Notes: generated from the sequence alone by a model not told the origin. A stretch of 64,000 nucleotides of DNA from Alkaliphilus pronyensis (GCF_009017275.1 NZ_WBZC01000014.1:18889-82888); one strand, 5' to 3'. Counted from the first letter of the stretch, positions 27,786-36,808 are shown. Numbers and translations: made by a program.

Positions 27786-29066
27786 ATGGATTGTAAAGAA
27801 TTTACTAGCACAGATAGTAGAGAAATATCCATCGAAAGAGCTGCGCAATTGAAATCTAGAATACAGGATTATCTTGATATAAAGGATAAGATACCAAAGG
27901 GTTTATCACAGCAGCAGCAGATTAAAATTGATGAGCAAAAAAGAAAAATTTTAAGCCTATTAAATGCTACTGAAGAGGATTGGAAGGATTGGAAATGGCA
28001 GCTTAAGAATAGGATAAGTGACGTGGATTTCTTAACTCAGGTAATTGAGTTAAGTGATAAGGAAATAAAGTCAATTAAAAAGGTTCAAAAAAACTTTAGA
28101 TGGTCTATATCTCCATACTATCTATCACTAATAGATAGTAGCAATAAATATTGTCCTATAAAGCTTATGTCTGTTCCTTCTGGAATAGAAATAGAAAAGA
28201 AGCTGGGCAAGAAGGACCCCATGGGTGAGGAGTTCACCAATCCAGCTGGGTCAATAACAAGAAGATACCCCGACCGCTTAATTATTAATGTAACCAACGA
28301 GTGTGCTATGTACTGTAGACATTGTCAAAGAAGAAGAAATATTGGAACACAAGATTTACATCAATCGAGAGAAATGCTACAGGAATCTATCGACTATATT
28401 AGGGCTAATCCAGAAATTAGAGATGTTTTAATTACTGGTGGTGATCCCTTAACCCTTTCAGATGAAATGATTGATTGGTTGTTAGGGCAGCTACATTCCA
28501 TTCCATCTGTTGAATATATTAGACTTGGCTCAAGGACATTAGTTACTATGCCCCAAAGAATTACCGATAATCTATTAAGTATCCTGAAGAAATATCCGCC
28601 ATTATATATAAATACCCATTTTAATCATCCTATGGAAATTACTAAGGAATCTAAGGAGGCCTGCGATAAATTAGCTAATATTGGCGTTCCTTTAGGGAAT
28701 CAGGCAGTGTTATTAAATGGTGTAAACAATGATAAATATGTAATGCGTCTATTAAATCACGAAATGCTAAAGTGTAGAGTTAGACCATATTATATATTCC
28801 ATGCCAAGAAGGTTGTAGGTACGATTCACTTTAATACTTCTGTAGCTGAGGGAATTGAAATTATGGAGTATTTAAGGGGCTATACCTCTGGAATGGCTAT
28901 ACCTACCTATATAGTTAATGCACCAGGAGGAAAGGGCAAGACTCCAATTTTACCTCAATACATTATATCCCATGGTAAAAATTATGTTAAAATTAGAACC
29001 TGGGAGGGAGAAATAATAGACTATCCTAGCTTTACTTCTAAGCCTATTGAAGAAATATATAAGTAA
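27786..29066 (+). CDS. eam: Glutamate 2,3-aminomutase (radical SAM, KamA family)
   Basis: A 426-residue radical-SAM enzyme with the cluster motif CAMYCRHC (C173, C177, C180) and the PLP lysine K385 in GKGKTPILP. It resembles lysine 2,3-aminomutase, but the two aspartates that bind the lysine side-chain amine (D293 and D330 in the clostridial enzyme) are K341 and N378 here. That Asp-to-Lys and Asp-to-Asn pair, 37 residues apart as in the reference, is the substitution known for glutamate 2,3-aminomutase, which makes beta-glutamate from L-glutamate. Beta-glutamate is a compatible solute. No beta-lysine acetyltransferase gene (ablB) follows, which agrees. It is a single-gene unit with its own promoter and terminator. 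Confidence 0.87.
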   Translation: MDCKEFTSTDSREISIERAAQLKSRIQDYLDIKDKIPKGLSQQQQIKIDEQKRKILSLLNATEEDWKDWKWQLKNRISDVDFLTQVIELSDKEIKSIKKVQKNFRWSISPYYLSLIDSSNKYCPIKLMSVPSGIEIEKKLGKKDPMGEEFTNPAGSITRRYPDRLIINVTNECAMYCRHCQRRRNIGTQDLHQSREMLQESIDYIRANPEIRDVLITGGDPLTLSDEMIDWLLGQLHSIPSVEYIRLGSRTLVTMPQRITDNLLSILKKYPPLYINTHFNHPMEITKESKEACDKLANIGVPLGNQAVLLNGVNNDKYVMRLLNHEMLKCRVRPYYIFHAKKVVGTIHFNTSVAEGIEIMEYLRGYTSGMAIPTYIVNAPGGKGKTPILPQYIISHGKNYVKIRTWEGEIIDYPSFTSKPIEEIYK

Positions 29067-29071
29067 TATAA

Positions 29072-29098
29072 AAAACTACCCGCCTAGCGGGTAGTTTT
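29072..29098 (+). terminator. Terminator T1 after the aminomutase
   Basis: A 12-bp perfect stem (AAAACTACCCGC / GCGGGTAGTTTT) with loop CTA, six bases after the stop codon, flanked by A and T runs and so able to work in both directions. It is nearly identical to T2 at 29237-29263. Confidence 0.88.
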
Positions 29099-29112
29099 AT
29101 ATTTGCAAATGC

Positions 29113-29237
29113 TAGACTGATCAAAAAGTCTAAGTTTCGAGGCGCAAAAAATCCTAGCGATTGCAGCGTATATAATAATACGTAAGAATGCTAGGATTTT
29201 GAAGTAACAAAGAAAATTGGGATTTTTCATCAGTCTA
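29113..29237. mobile_element. 125-bp palindromic MITE-like element
   Basis: Terminal inverted repeats TAGACTGATCAAAAA and TTTTTCATCAGTCTA match at 14 of 15 positions. A second inner pair, AATCCTAGC and GCTAGGATT, is perfect, with CGTAT/ATACG nearest the centre. The element has no coding capacity and sits between the two near-identical terminators. Structure and size fit a MITE, a non-autonomous transposon derivative. No related transposase is in the window. Confidence 0.7.
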
Positions 29238-29263
29238 AAACTACCCGCTTAGCGGGTAGTTTT
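29237..29263 (-). terminator. Terminator T2 after rpmA
   Basis: The same 12-bp stem as T1 with loop TTA. On the minus strand it overlaps the rpmA stop codon by two bases, and the T-run follows. It terminates the rplU-prp-rpmA message. Confidence 0.85.
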
Positions 29264-29555
29264 ATAATGCAGCTTCTTTTGCATACACACTTACTTGCTT
29301 TTTATCTTTACCTTTTCTTTCAAACTTTACAACTCCATCCACCAATGCGAATAAGGTATCGTCTGAACCCTTTCCAACATTGTTTCCTGGATGTATTTTA
29401 GTTCCTCTTTGTCTTACAAGAATATTGCCAGAGCTAACATATTGACCATCTGATCTTTTTACCCCTAATCTTTTGGAAATACTGTCACGACCGTTTTTTG
29501 AGCTACCTACTCCTTTTTTGCTGGCAAATAACTGAAGATCCATTAAAAATTGCAT
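29262..29555 (-). CDS. rpmA: Ribosomal protein L27 with cleavable leader
   Basis: A 97-residue 50S protein. The N-terminal extension [11 protein letters not shown] carries the Firmicutes cleavage motif that is removed by the protease Prp, exposing the tail that reaches the peptidyl-transferase centre. The body ([20 protein letters not shown], then [14 protein letters not shown]) is standard. The first ATG is 8 bases after AAGGAGG. The gene encoding Prp lies immediately upstream. Confidence 0.97.
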   Translation of the reverse strand: MQFLMDLQLFASKKGVGSSKNGRDSISKRLGVKRSDGQYVSSGNILVRQRGTKIHPGNNVGKGSDDTLFALVDGVVKFERKGKDKKQVSVYAKEAAL

Positions 29556-29558
29556 GAC

Positions 29559-29891
29559 CTACACCTCCTTGTCATGAATATCTATATACTCATAATATCC
29601 TGCTTTTATGTTTTTCAACCCTACAACCATTGTTTCCAATAGTATATTAACATCGTATCTTTGCTTTTCAGTTAAATCGTCGGGAATACTACATTGAAGA
29701 TAACCATTATCAATTTTATAAGTAGCTTTTATTTCTAAAACCTCATATAAGCCAAGTATAGTAGTTTGACCCAGCACCGAAACCGCAGCACATACAATAT
29801 CTTTACCATGCGCTTCAGCATTAGCATGGCCTGATATGTTAAATTCACATATTTGATTTTGGTTATTTCTATAGATTTTAATTGATATCAT
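29559..29891 (-). CDS. prp: Ribosomal-processing cysteine protease Prp
   Basis: A 110-residue cysteine protease. The catalytic His and Cys are in SGHANAEAHGKDIVCAAVS. It removes the L27 leader, an essential step in Firmicutes. It lies between rplU and rpmA, three bases from rpmA, the order seen throughout the phylum (ysxB in Bacillus). Confidence 0.92.
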   Translation of the reverse strand: MISIKIYRNNQNQICEFNISGHANAEAHGKDIVCAAVSVLGQTTILGLYEVLEIKATYKIDNGYLQCSIPDDLTEKQRYDVNILLETMVVGLKNIKAGYYEYIDIHDKEV

Positions 29892-29900
29892 GGTTTAAGC

Positions 29901-30212
29901 CTACCCATTTATTTTTTCAATAATAAGCTTTGTAAATGGCTGCCTATGACCTTGCTTTCTTCTATAATCCTTTTTACGCTTATACTTAAACACTATAATT
30001 TTTTTAGCTTTACCCTGAGTATCAACTTTAGCTTGAACACTTGCACCTTCAACAACAGGTGATCCAAAAGTTAACTTGCCTTCCTTAGATAATGCTAAAA
30101 CAGTGTCAAGAGTAACTACATCTCCTTCTGAAGCATTTAGCTTTTCTACAAAAATGGCGTCTCCTTCTTGAACTCTGTATTGCTTTCCACCTGTTTCAAC
30201 AATTGCGTACAT
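29901..30212 (-). CDS. rplU: Ribosomal protein L21
   Basis: A 103-residue 50S protein with the typical start [18 protein letters not shown] and a Lys/Arg-rich C-terminal rRNA-binding region ([19 protein letters not shown]). It is the first gene of rplU-prp-rpmA, driven by a strong promoter and a leader. Confidence 0.97.
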   Translation of the reverse strand: MYAIVETGGKQYRVQEGDAIFVEKLNASEGDVVTLDTVLALSKEGKLTFGSPVVEGASVQAKVDTQGKAKKIIVFKYKRKKDYRRKQGHRQPFTKLIIEKING

Positions 30213-30297
30213 AAATACACCTCCTCATCCCAGTCTCGCCAGATACTAGGTAACATAGTTTTTAAAACCCGATCTGAGCGGCTACCTACAGAAATAT
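30213..30297 (-). ncRNA. Probable L21 leader (autoregulatory mRNA leader)
   Basis: The transcribed leader between the strong promoter and rplU is about 80 bases and includes GTAGGTAGCCGCTC and GTTACCTAG segments that can pair (GGTAG with CTACC-like partners; CTAG...). Leaders at this place in Firmicutes are the L21 leader family thought to bind L21. I identify it from position and general shape, not by alignment to the family model. Confidence 0.5.
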
Positions 30298-30326
30298 ATA
30301 TTATCATAGCATAATAATTCTGTCAA
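30298..30326 (-). promoter_or_regulatory. Strong sigma-A promoter of rplU-prp-rpmA
   Basis: A perfect TTGACA (30321-30326) and TAATAT (30298-30303) with 17-base spacing on the minus strand, just after the rng stop codon. Confidence 0.85.
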
Positions 30327-30336
30327 CCCCTTAATA

Positions 30337-31833
30337 TTACTTTTCTTCAATAGCTTTCTCAACCACTTCTTTGCTCCCCATAAGCACCAACTTTACATCT
30401 CCATATGGTGTAGCCTCATTTTCCTCAAAATATATTGTAATCTTTGTATTAGCTTCTATTTCATTTATTAACTCCTTATGGTCTTCAATGGCCTTAATTG
30501 AAAGTGGATTTATTTTAAATAAAACAGCTCTGCAGCTTGTATGTTGCATTGTTCTTTTTAATTGCTTTTCTATTTTTCTTATCAAATGATATTCAGAGGA
30601 TATTTGTCCTGTACCATTACAATAGAAGCACTGTTTTTGAAGTTGAAAATCTAGTCTTTGTCGGACCTTCTTTCTAGTTATTTCTACAAGTCCTAAATTT
30701 GTTATTCCCAGAATTTTTGTTTTGGTTCTATCCTTAGCTAGAGCCTTTTCTAATTTGTTTAAAATTGCTGCTTCATGGCACTCACTATTCATATCAATAA
30801 AGTCTACTATGATAATGCCACCAATATCCCTTAATCTTAACTGTTTAGCTATAACCTCTATAGCCTCGAGATTGGTCTTATATACAGTGTCGTCTAAATC
30901 TACACTACCAACGTACTTTCCAGTATTTACATCAATTACAGTTAATGCTTCAGTAGTATCTATAACAATGTATCCTCCGCTTTTTAGCCATATCCTCCTT
31001 GACAAGCCCTTTTCTATTTGATTTTCAAGATTATATAGTTGAAAAACATCTATATCATCCTCCATTAAAATGAGTCTATCCTTTAAGGCTGGAGAAATGA
31101 GGTCAACAAGTTCCTTAGTACCTTTAAAAACCTCCTGGTTGTTTATTATAAACCTGCTTATTTCTTTATTAAAAATATCTCTAATTGTTCTGTTTACAAG
31201 ATCAAAGTCCTTGTGAATTAGTCTAGGTGCATATCCTAGCTTTTTTTCTCTTTCAATTTTTTGCCATAGCTTCAATAGAAATTTAATATCATCTTTAAAG
31301 TCTTCTTTACTTTTTCCCTCTGCTACAGTCCTTACTATTACTCCCATGTTTTGAGGCTTAATATCTTCAATTTCTGCTTTTAATCTTTCTCTTTCATCTT
31401 CATCATTAATTCTTCTTGAAATACCTATATAATCGGTTGAAGGCATTAATACTAAATACCTACCTGGTAAAGTTAAATGGGTTGTAACTCTTGCTCCTTT
31501 AGTACCAATAGGTTCCTTAATTACTTGTACTAATATCTCTTGACCTGTCTTTAGTATTTCCTTTATAGTTATTTCTTTAGTAATTTGTGATTCTTCGTTA
31601 AGTAATTCCTGGGGAATTGCATCCTTTACATATAAGAAGCAGTTTTTGTCTAACCCTACATCTATGAATGCTGCCTCCATTCCAGGTAATACATTAGTTA
31701 CTCTACCTTTGTATATGTTCCCCTCTATGGGCTTATCCTTCTTTCTTTCTATATATAATTCAACTAGCTCCTCATCTTCCACAAAGGCTATTCTAGTTTC
31801 AGTAATTCCTGCATCTACAATTATCTCATTCAT
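30337..31833 (-). CDS. rng: Ribonuclease G/E family
   Basis: About 498 residues. An S1 RNA-binding domain (GNIYKGRVTNVLPGMEAAFID) leads into the RNase E/G catalytic domain (VIDVNTGKYVG, IIIVDFIDM with the metal-binding aspartates) and the zinc-link motif CFYCNGTG. It has no long C-terminal scaffold, so it is an RNase G-type endonuclease. The ATG at 31833, eight bases after GGGAG, is preferred to the frame start at 31848. It precedes rplU, as in many Clostridia. Confidence 0.92.
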   Translation of the reverse strand: MNEIIVDAGITETRIAFVEDEELVELYIERKKDKPIEGNIYKGRVTNVLPGMEAAFIDVGLDKNCFLYVKDAIPQELLNEESQITKEITIKEILKTGQEILVQVIKEPIGTKGARVTTHLTLPGRYLVLMPSTDYIGISRRINDEDERERLKAEIEDIKPQNMGVIVRTVAEGKSKEDFKDDIKFLLKLWQKIEREKKLGYAPRLIHKDFDLVNRTIRDIFNKEISRFIINNQEVFKGTKELVDLISPALKDRLILMEDDIDVFQLYNLENQIEKGLSRRIWLKSGGYIVIDTTEALTVIDVNTGKYVGSVDLDDTVYKTNLEAIEVIAKQLRLRDIGGIIIVDFIDMNSECHEAAILNKLEKALAKDRTKTKILGITNLGLVEITRKKVRQRLDFQLQKQCFYCNGTGQISSEYHLIRKIEKQLKRTMQHTSCRAVLFKINPLSIKAIEDHKELINEIEANTKITIYFEENEATPYGDVKLVLMGSKEVVEKAIEEK

Positions 31834-31852
31834 ATTCCCAGCTCCCAACTAA

Positions 31853-32590
31853 TTATAGGGTCTTTAATTCCTCTAGGGGTGTTACAAAGGACCCATTTAC
31901 TTCTTTAAATAGTTTAATTCTATGGATTCTTATGGTATCTAGTTCTATATCTAGTCTAGTATGCTCATTAATTTTACTTATTACTATTTCAGGCTTTAAG
32001 TTGGCAACGCTACCGGCTGCAAGGTCCATTTTAATTATAGCATTCCTTTCCTCCAATGAAAAAACCTCTATACCATATATATTAGGCCTTATATTAACTA
32101 TTTGAATTGTTTTCTCTTTCCTTTTGCCTTTTTTCTTCTTCTCCTTCTCAAGAGGTATGTCTTCAAGGTTTTTGAACTTGTTTAACTCATTAATAATATC
32201 CTCCTTTGATACTGCATCCTTTAGCTTAAAATTTACTAAATAAACAGACCTTTTTATAACAGACATTAGGGACTCTTCCTTTGATGATATATATGAGGAT
32301 TCAATTATTGTTAAACCCTTTGGCAAAGCATTGTTTAGTTGTTTAATAAAATCATATAGTTCTATTTTTTCATCCAATTGAATATCAATATATTCTGCAT
32401 CGCTGCTTACACCTAAGCCTAGTGCTGTAGCAAATGCCATGATGGGATGAGGGTTAAAGCCTTTAGTATAGGATATTGGAATATTTGCTCTCCTCAAGGC
32501 CCTTTCAAAAACCCTCATTACATCAAGGTGAGATATAAAAATAATATCACCATTCTTAGAAAATCTGGACCTTAGCTTATACATTAGCAT
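31853..32590 (-). CDS. TIGR03936-family protein (DUF2344)
   Basis: A 245-residue protein whose N-terminus (YKLRSRFSKNGDIIFISHLD, then KGFNPHPIMAFATALGLGVSS) is the signature of TIGR03936/DUF2344. The family is always linked to the large radical-SAM protein TIGR03960, which it overlaps here by 7 bases. The pair's reaction is not established; RNA modification is a common guess because of the neighbouring rng. Confidence 0.87.
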   Translation of the reverse strand: MLMYKLRSRFSKNGDIIFISHLDVMRVFERALRRANIPISYTKGFNPHPIMAFATALGLGVSSDAEYIDIQLDEKIELYDFIKQLNNALPKGLTIIESSYISSKEESLMSVIKRSVYLVNFKLKDAVSKEDIINELNKFKNLEDIPLEKEKKKKGKRKEKTIQIVNIRPNIYGIEVFSLEERNAIIKMDLAAGSVANLKPEIVISKINEHTRLDIELDTIRIHRIKLFKEVNGSFVTPLEELKTL

Positions 32591-34425
32591 ATCCCCCCTA
32601 CAATACCTTTATTAACTCCGCACCCAGAGCAGCTGCTACGACAGTCAACAGTTACTTCACCTGATCTGGCCTTTTCATTTTCTTTTATTAGGTATTTTTT
32701 TGTTACACCGACATCTATATGATCCCACGGTAAAACCTCATCATAATCTCTTCTTCTATTGGCATAAAAGGTAGGATCTATTTTACATTCTTCAAAAACC
32801 TGCATCCACCTATCAAAGTCAAAATGCTCCATCCAGCCATCAAACTTACAGCCAGCCTTAAGTCCCTGAGCTAAAACCCTTGAAAGCCTTCTATCTCCCC
32901 TTGCAAAGACGGCTTCAAGAAAGCTGGTTTTAGCATCATGGTAATTGAAGGTTATTTTCTTGTTTTTAATATTTTCTACTAAAAAACGTTGCTTTTGGTG
33001 AATTGCCTCTAGTGAATCCTGTGGCTCCCATTGAAAGGGGGTAAATGGCTTAGGTACAAATGTAGAGGCACTAACTGTTATATTTATGGCTTTTCCACGC
33101 TTTTCCTTATCTGTACTGTAATATGCATCTAAAACCTTGAATGCAAGCTGCCCTATGCCCTCCAAATCCTCATAAATTTCTGTTGGTAATCCTATCATGA
33201 AGTAAAGCTTAATGCTGGTCCATCCTAAGCTAAAGGCCTTTTTTACTGCACTTTGTAAATCCTCCTCTGTTAAGCCTTTATTTATGACATCTCTTAAGCG
33301 TTGGCTCCCTGCCTCTGGTGCAAAGGTTAGACCTGTTTTTCTTATTTTTTGTATTTCTTCAATAAGCTGAAGAGTGATGTTATCAAGCCTTAGGGAGGGC
33401 AAGGAAATACCTACTCTATCCCCTTTATATTCATCTATTAGATGTCTCACCAGCATGTCCAATTTAGAGTAATCACTTGTGCTAAGGGAGGCTAAGGAAA
33501 TTTCCTCGTAGCCTGTATTTTCTAGTAATTTTTCTGTTAAGCCCTTTAATCTGTCAAAGCCCTTTTCCCTTACAGGTCTATAAATTATACCAGCTTGACA
33601 AAATCTACAGCCTCTAGCACAGCCCCTAAATATCTCCAACACTATACGATCATGTACTGTATTAATGTAGGGTACAATAAACTCTTCTGGATAAAAGGCA
33701 TCATCTAGGTTTTTTATTATTCTTTTAGTTACCCTTTTAGGTATTCCTTCAGTATTTGGGTTAATTCCTTTAATAGTATCATCTTCATTGTAGTCAACAT
33801 CATAAAGACATGGTATATAAACACCCTGAATTGTTGCTATTTCTATTAAAAAATCCCTCCTACTAAAGCTTTCTTCACTTTTTCTTTTCTTGTAGGCATT
33901 AATAATTTCTAATATAACCTCTTCTGCTTCACCCAAAATGACTATATCTACAAAATCTGCAATGGGTTCTGGATTATATGCACATGGCCCACCTACTATT
34001 ATAAGGGGATGCTGTTTTGTTCTATCTTTACTGTACAATGGAACATCTGCCAGCTCCAGCATGTTTAATAGATTTGTGTAGCTTAGCTCATATTGTAGGG
34101 TAAATCCAATAAAATCAAAGGCTTTAATTGGATTTCTGCTTTCAAGTCCAAAAAGTGGAATATTATTCTCCTTCATTTCTTGTTCCATGTCTAAGGCTGG
34201 GGCAAAAACCCTTTCACAATAAACATTCTCCTGTTTATTTAAAAGCTTATACAATATTTGTAGCCCTAAGTGACTCATTCCGATTTCATATATATCTGGA
34301 AAGCAAAATGCAAAGCGTACTGTGCTTTCATCAACTTCTTTATGTACACTATTTAACTCGTTTCCTAAATATCTTGCAGGTTTTTCTACCTTAAACAATA
34401 TATCATGTATTTCTAATCTATTCAT
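32584..34425 (-). CDS. TIGR03960-family B12-binding radical SAM protein
   Basis: A 613-residue protein. An N-terminal cobalamin-binding-like domain (FPDIYEIGMSHLGLQILYKLLN) is followed by a radical-SAM core with CARGCRFC (CX3CX2C) and the GLTFAPEAGSQRLRDVINKG segment. The C-terminus has a cysteine cluster (CRSSCSGCGVNKG). It forms a pair with TIGR03936. The start at 34425 (ATG, seven bases after GGAGG) is chosen over 34443. Confidence 0.88.
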   Translation of the reverse strand: MNRLEIHDILFKVEKPARYLGNELNSVHKEVDESTVRFAFCFPDIYEIGMSHLGLQILYKLLNKQENVYCERVFAPALDMEQEMKENNIPLFGLESRNPIKAFDFIGFTLQYELSYTNLLNMLELADVPLYSKDRTKQHPLIIVGGPCAYNPEPIADFVDIVILGEAEEVILEIINAYKKRKSEESFSRRDFLIEIATIQGVYIPCLYDVDYNEDDTIKGINPNTEGIPKRVTKRIIKNLDDAFYPEEFIVPYINTVHDRIVLEIFRGCARGCRFCQAGIIYRPVREKGFDRLKGLTEKLLENTGYEEISLASLSTSDYSKLDMLVRHLIDEYKGDRVGISLPSLRLDNITLQLIEEIQKIRKTGLTFAPEAGSQRLRDVINKGLTEEDLQSAVKKAFSLGWTSIKLYFMIGLPTEIYEDLEGIGQLAFKVLDAYYSTDKEKRGKAINITVSASTFVPKPFTPFQWEPQDSLEAIHQKQRFLVENIKNKKITFNYHDAKTSFLEAVFARGDRRLSRVLAQGLKAGCKFDGWMEHFDFDRWMQVFEECKIDPTFYANRRRDYDEVLPWDHIDVGVTKKYLIKENEKARSGEVTVDCRSSCSGCGVNKGIVGGIC

Positions 34426-34500
34426 CAATAAGCCTCCATTCATATTTACAAAACTTACCCTATAAGTATATGATAACTTAAAGGTTTTGAAAATATGTTA

Positions 34501-35397
34501 TTAACAAGTTTCTTTTCTTTTCAAGATTTTTAAGTAACCACATAAGGTAATTTGCCCACCATACTTAGATATACCCTCTATAATTTGACTTTCCGTTAAG
34601 GTTCCAACTGGGGTTCCATCTTGATCTATAATAGTGACATAATGGTACTTGCTAGATGTAAAGGAGCTAAATAGCATATTAAAATTAACTATTTCATATA
34701 CAGTTAAATGCTTAGTATCCATTATTCCTTTACTAAGTAATGTCTCCTTTTTTCTGATTATTTCCTTCATGAGGAGGAAAGCTGTTATTTTTTTTTCTTT
34801 GTAGCCCTGGTAAAATAAATATATGGCCAGAAAAGCTATATAAATGTTAACTAAAGAAAAAAATGTTAAATAAATTCCTATAGTAAAAATGATTATAGAA
34901 AATACCTTTCCGATATATATAGATAGTATTGTGGATTTTTGTATACTTAAAAACATCGATAAAGCTCCCCTCAACACCCTTCCTCCATCAAGGGGGTAAA
35001 TAGGTATAAGATTAAAGAGCCCAATTGCTATATTAGTAATTTTAAAGAAATTTAAATAGTAGCTTTCTTTAAAATGATTTAGTAATATAAATTCTGTAAT
35101 TAAGAAAAAAATAAGATTCAATATTGGTCCTGCACAAGCGATTAATATTTCTTTAAAGGCTTCTAGATATATATCTTTTTCTAGCTTTGCTACACCTCCA
35201 AAGGGAAATAGCTCTATTTCGTTTATTGTTATGCTTAGGCTTTTTGCCACCAATAGATGGGCAATTTCATGTATAAAAACAACAAGGAAGATAATTAACA
35301 TCTCCCTTAGATAACCAAATAAAAAGCTAAAAAGAAAAAAAGGCAACAAAAGTCTATGAAGCTTTAGTTTTATATCTCCCACCTTAAGGTTTTCCAT
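34501..35397 (-). CDS. spoIVFB: Sporulation intramembrane metalloprotease SpoIVFB
   Basis: A 298-residue S2P-type protease. HEIAHLLVAK is the HExxH zinc site and NLIPIYPLDGGR supplies the third ligand; both are in membrane segments. There is a C-terminal cytoplasmic CBS-like part. In Bacillus SpoIVFB cleaves pro-sigma-K in the mother cell and is held inactive by SpoIVFA. Here it follows a spoIVFA candidate, supporting endospore formation. Confidence 0.85.
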   Translation of the reverse strand: MENLKVGDIKLKLHRLLLPFFLFSFLFGYLREMLIIFLVVFIHEIAHLLVAKSLSITINEIELFPFGGVAKLEKDIYLEAFKEILIACAGPILNLIFFLITEFILLNHFKESYYLNFFKITNIAIGLFNLIPIYPLDGGRVLRGALSMFLSIQKSTILSIYIGKVFSIIIFTIGIYLTFFSLVNIYIAFLAIYLFYQGYKEKKITAFLLMKEIIRKKETLLSKGIMDTKHLTVYEIVNFNMLFSSFTSSKYHYVTIIDQDGTPVGTLTESQIIEGISKYGGQITLCGYLKILKRKETC

Positions 35398-35412
35398 TAT
35401 ATACCACCTTAA

Positions 35413-36114
35413 CTATATTCTTATATCACTCACTGATGTATCTATATGGTCAAATGGGTTTATAGACTCCTTTCTATACCACATTTCAAATAGCAGCTTA
35501 CTCGAGCTTGTTCCTATCGGTTCCCCCTTAACAACAGATTGATTTATTTCAACCCTAGTGGCTTCTAAGTACTTGTAAACCGATAAAAGCTCACCTTTAT
35601 GCTTTATTATTAAATAATGTCCTAATCCTTGGCTGGAATTGGCCTCTATAACTACACCATCACCTGCTGCCACCACTTGACTACCCCTTTCCTGTTCTAA
35701 TAAAATACCATTTAGCTGTTTATTAGTATTGGAATCAATTACATTATAGCCTACTACAATTTGTCCATTCAATGGTAGTATAAATTCTTTTCCTTCTGAT
35801 GTTAAATTAAGTACTGATATTACCCCTGCCCCTTTATTTAATATGTCTTTACTCCAGGCTAAAGTAGTATTATAGACTTCCTTAGCTTTAAATTCTTTAT
35901 TAACATGGTACTTTATTGCTTCTGTTATGCCATAATTGTATCTACCATCAAATAATCTTAATGTAAAAATAAGAAATAGGATTATTATAGAAATAACAGT
36001 CCTTAGCAGTGTTTTTTTTATCCATTCATTTATATCTATTTTAAATATATCTTTATTACTACTATTATAATTGAAGATTCTTATAGGTGGCTGATCCTTC
36101 CTTGTTAAACTCAT
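35413..36114 (-). CDS. spoIVFA: SpoIVFA-like M23-fold protein
   Basis: A 233-residue protein with a basic N-terminus, one transmembrane helix (about residues 34-52) and an extracytoplasmic M23/LytM fold (IVVGYNVID, GDGVVIEANSSQGLGHYLIIKHKG). The usual HxxxD and HxH zinc ligands are not all visible, as in SpoIVFA, which is a regulator and not an enzyme. It lies next to spoIVFB and downstream of the min operon, the Bacillus layout (minCD-spoIVFA-spoIVFB). Confidence 0.75.
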   Translation of the reverse strand: MSLTRKDQPPIRIFNYNSSNKDIFKIDINEWIKKTLLRTVISIIILFLIFTLRLFDGRYNYGITEAIKYHVNKEFKAKEVYNTTLAWSKDILNKGAGVISVLNLTSEGKEFILPLNGQIVVGYNVIDSNTNKQLNGILLEQERGSQVVAAGDGVVIEANSSQGLGHYLIIKHKGELLSVYKYLEATRVEINQSVVKGEPIGTSSSKLLFEMWYRKESINPFDHIDTSVSDIRI

Positions 36115-36230
36115 CTGTAACTCTCACTCCCTTTGTTTAGATTAATATAATATATTGCTTAAGAGGAGGTTTTATTACATAACTCAATCACCAATTATAG
36201 AGAAACTTCACAGGTAGCGTTTTTTATAAG

Positions 36231-36260
36231 CAAAAAAGACTATTTTTATCAAATAGTCTT
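36231..36260 (-). terminator. Intrinsic terminator of the min-mgsA operon
   Basis: AAGACTATTT and AAATAGTCTT arms with a short loop, followed on the minus strand by TTTTTTG. It lies beyond the repeat copy that ends mgsA. Confidence 0.85.
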
Positions 36261-36281
36261 ATACACAGTTATAGTTTCTAC

Positions 36282-36405
36282 TTTTATCTCAGCTGCGTTA
36301 CTAACACCTGCTTTTTTAGAGGGATATAAGTACCGCCACGCCTTGTAACAAGTGGAACTATAGTTCAGGTGGAGTCAAAGCTCCATCTAAACTAAGTTTT
36401 CTTTA
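36282..36405 (-). repeat. Dispersed structured repeat, copy 1
   Basis: Shares the core AAAGAAAACTTAGTT, a first hairpin (GATGGAG / CTCCA), GGCGGTACTTAT and TGTTAGTAACGC with the copies at 56586-56712 and 60559-60695. Read on the minus strand, the left end lies inside the last codons of mgsA. This is the most diverged copy; the inner CTCCC/GGGAG pairing of the second hairpin is weakened. Confidence 0.85.
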
Positions 36406-36791
36406 TATAATCTCCACTCTAGGTCACCCCGCTCTAATCCACGAATCAGTAATTCTCCTGTAGCAATGTTAGTTGCAACGGGTATCATATGAACATCACA
36501 AAGTCGTATGAGGGCCTGTATATCTGGTTCATGGGGTTGTGCTGTCATAGGGTCTCTTAAGAAGATTACCATATCTATACCACCCTTTGCAATTTCAGCA
36601 CCTATTTGTTGATCTCCTCCCAATGGACCAGATTGAAATGTATTAACCGAAAGAGAAGAAGCCTCCATAATTCGTTTCCCAGTAGTGCCGGTAGCAAACA
36701 GTGTATGCTTTTTTAGTATGTTTTCATAGGCTATAACAAAGTTTATCATTAAGTCCTTTTTTTTATCATGTGCAATTAATGCAACATTCAT
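36387..36791 (-). CDS. mgsA: Methylglyoxal synthase
   Basis: A 134-residue enzyme that converts dihydroxyacetone phosphate to methylglyoxal. H8, the TGTTG phosphate loop, [11 protein letters not shown] with the catalytic aspartate D60, and FLRDP and H101 are present. It is a phosphate-starvation bypass of glycolysis. The last five codons (KENLV) and the stop are within copy 1 of a dispersed repeat, so the native C-terminus was probably replaced. It is last in minC-minD-minE-mgsA. Confidence 0.94.
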   Translation of the reverse strand: MNVALIAHDKKKDLMINFVIAYENILKKHTLFATGTTGKRIMEASSLSVNTFQSGPLGGDQQIGAEIAKGGIDMVIFLRDPMTAQPHEPDIQALIRLCDVHMIPVATNIATGELLIRGLERGDLEWRLYKENLV

Positions 36792-36808
36792 ATATCAAAC
36801 CTCCAGAA

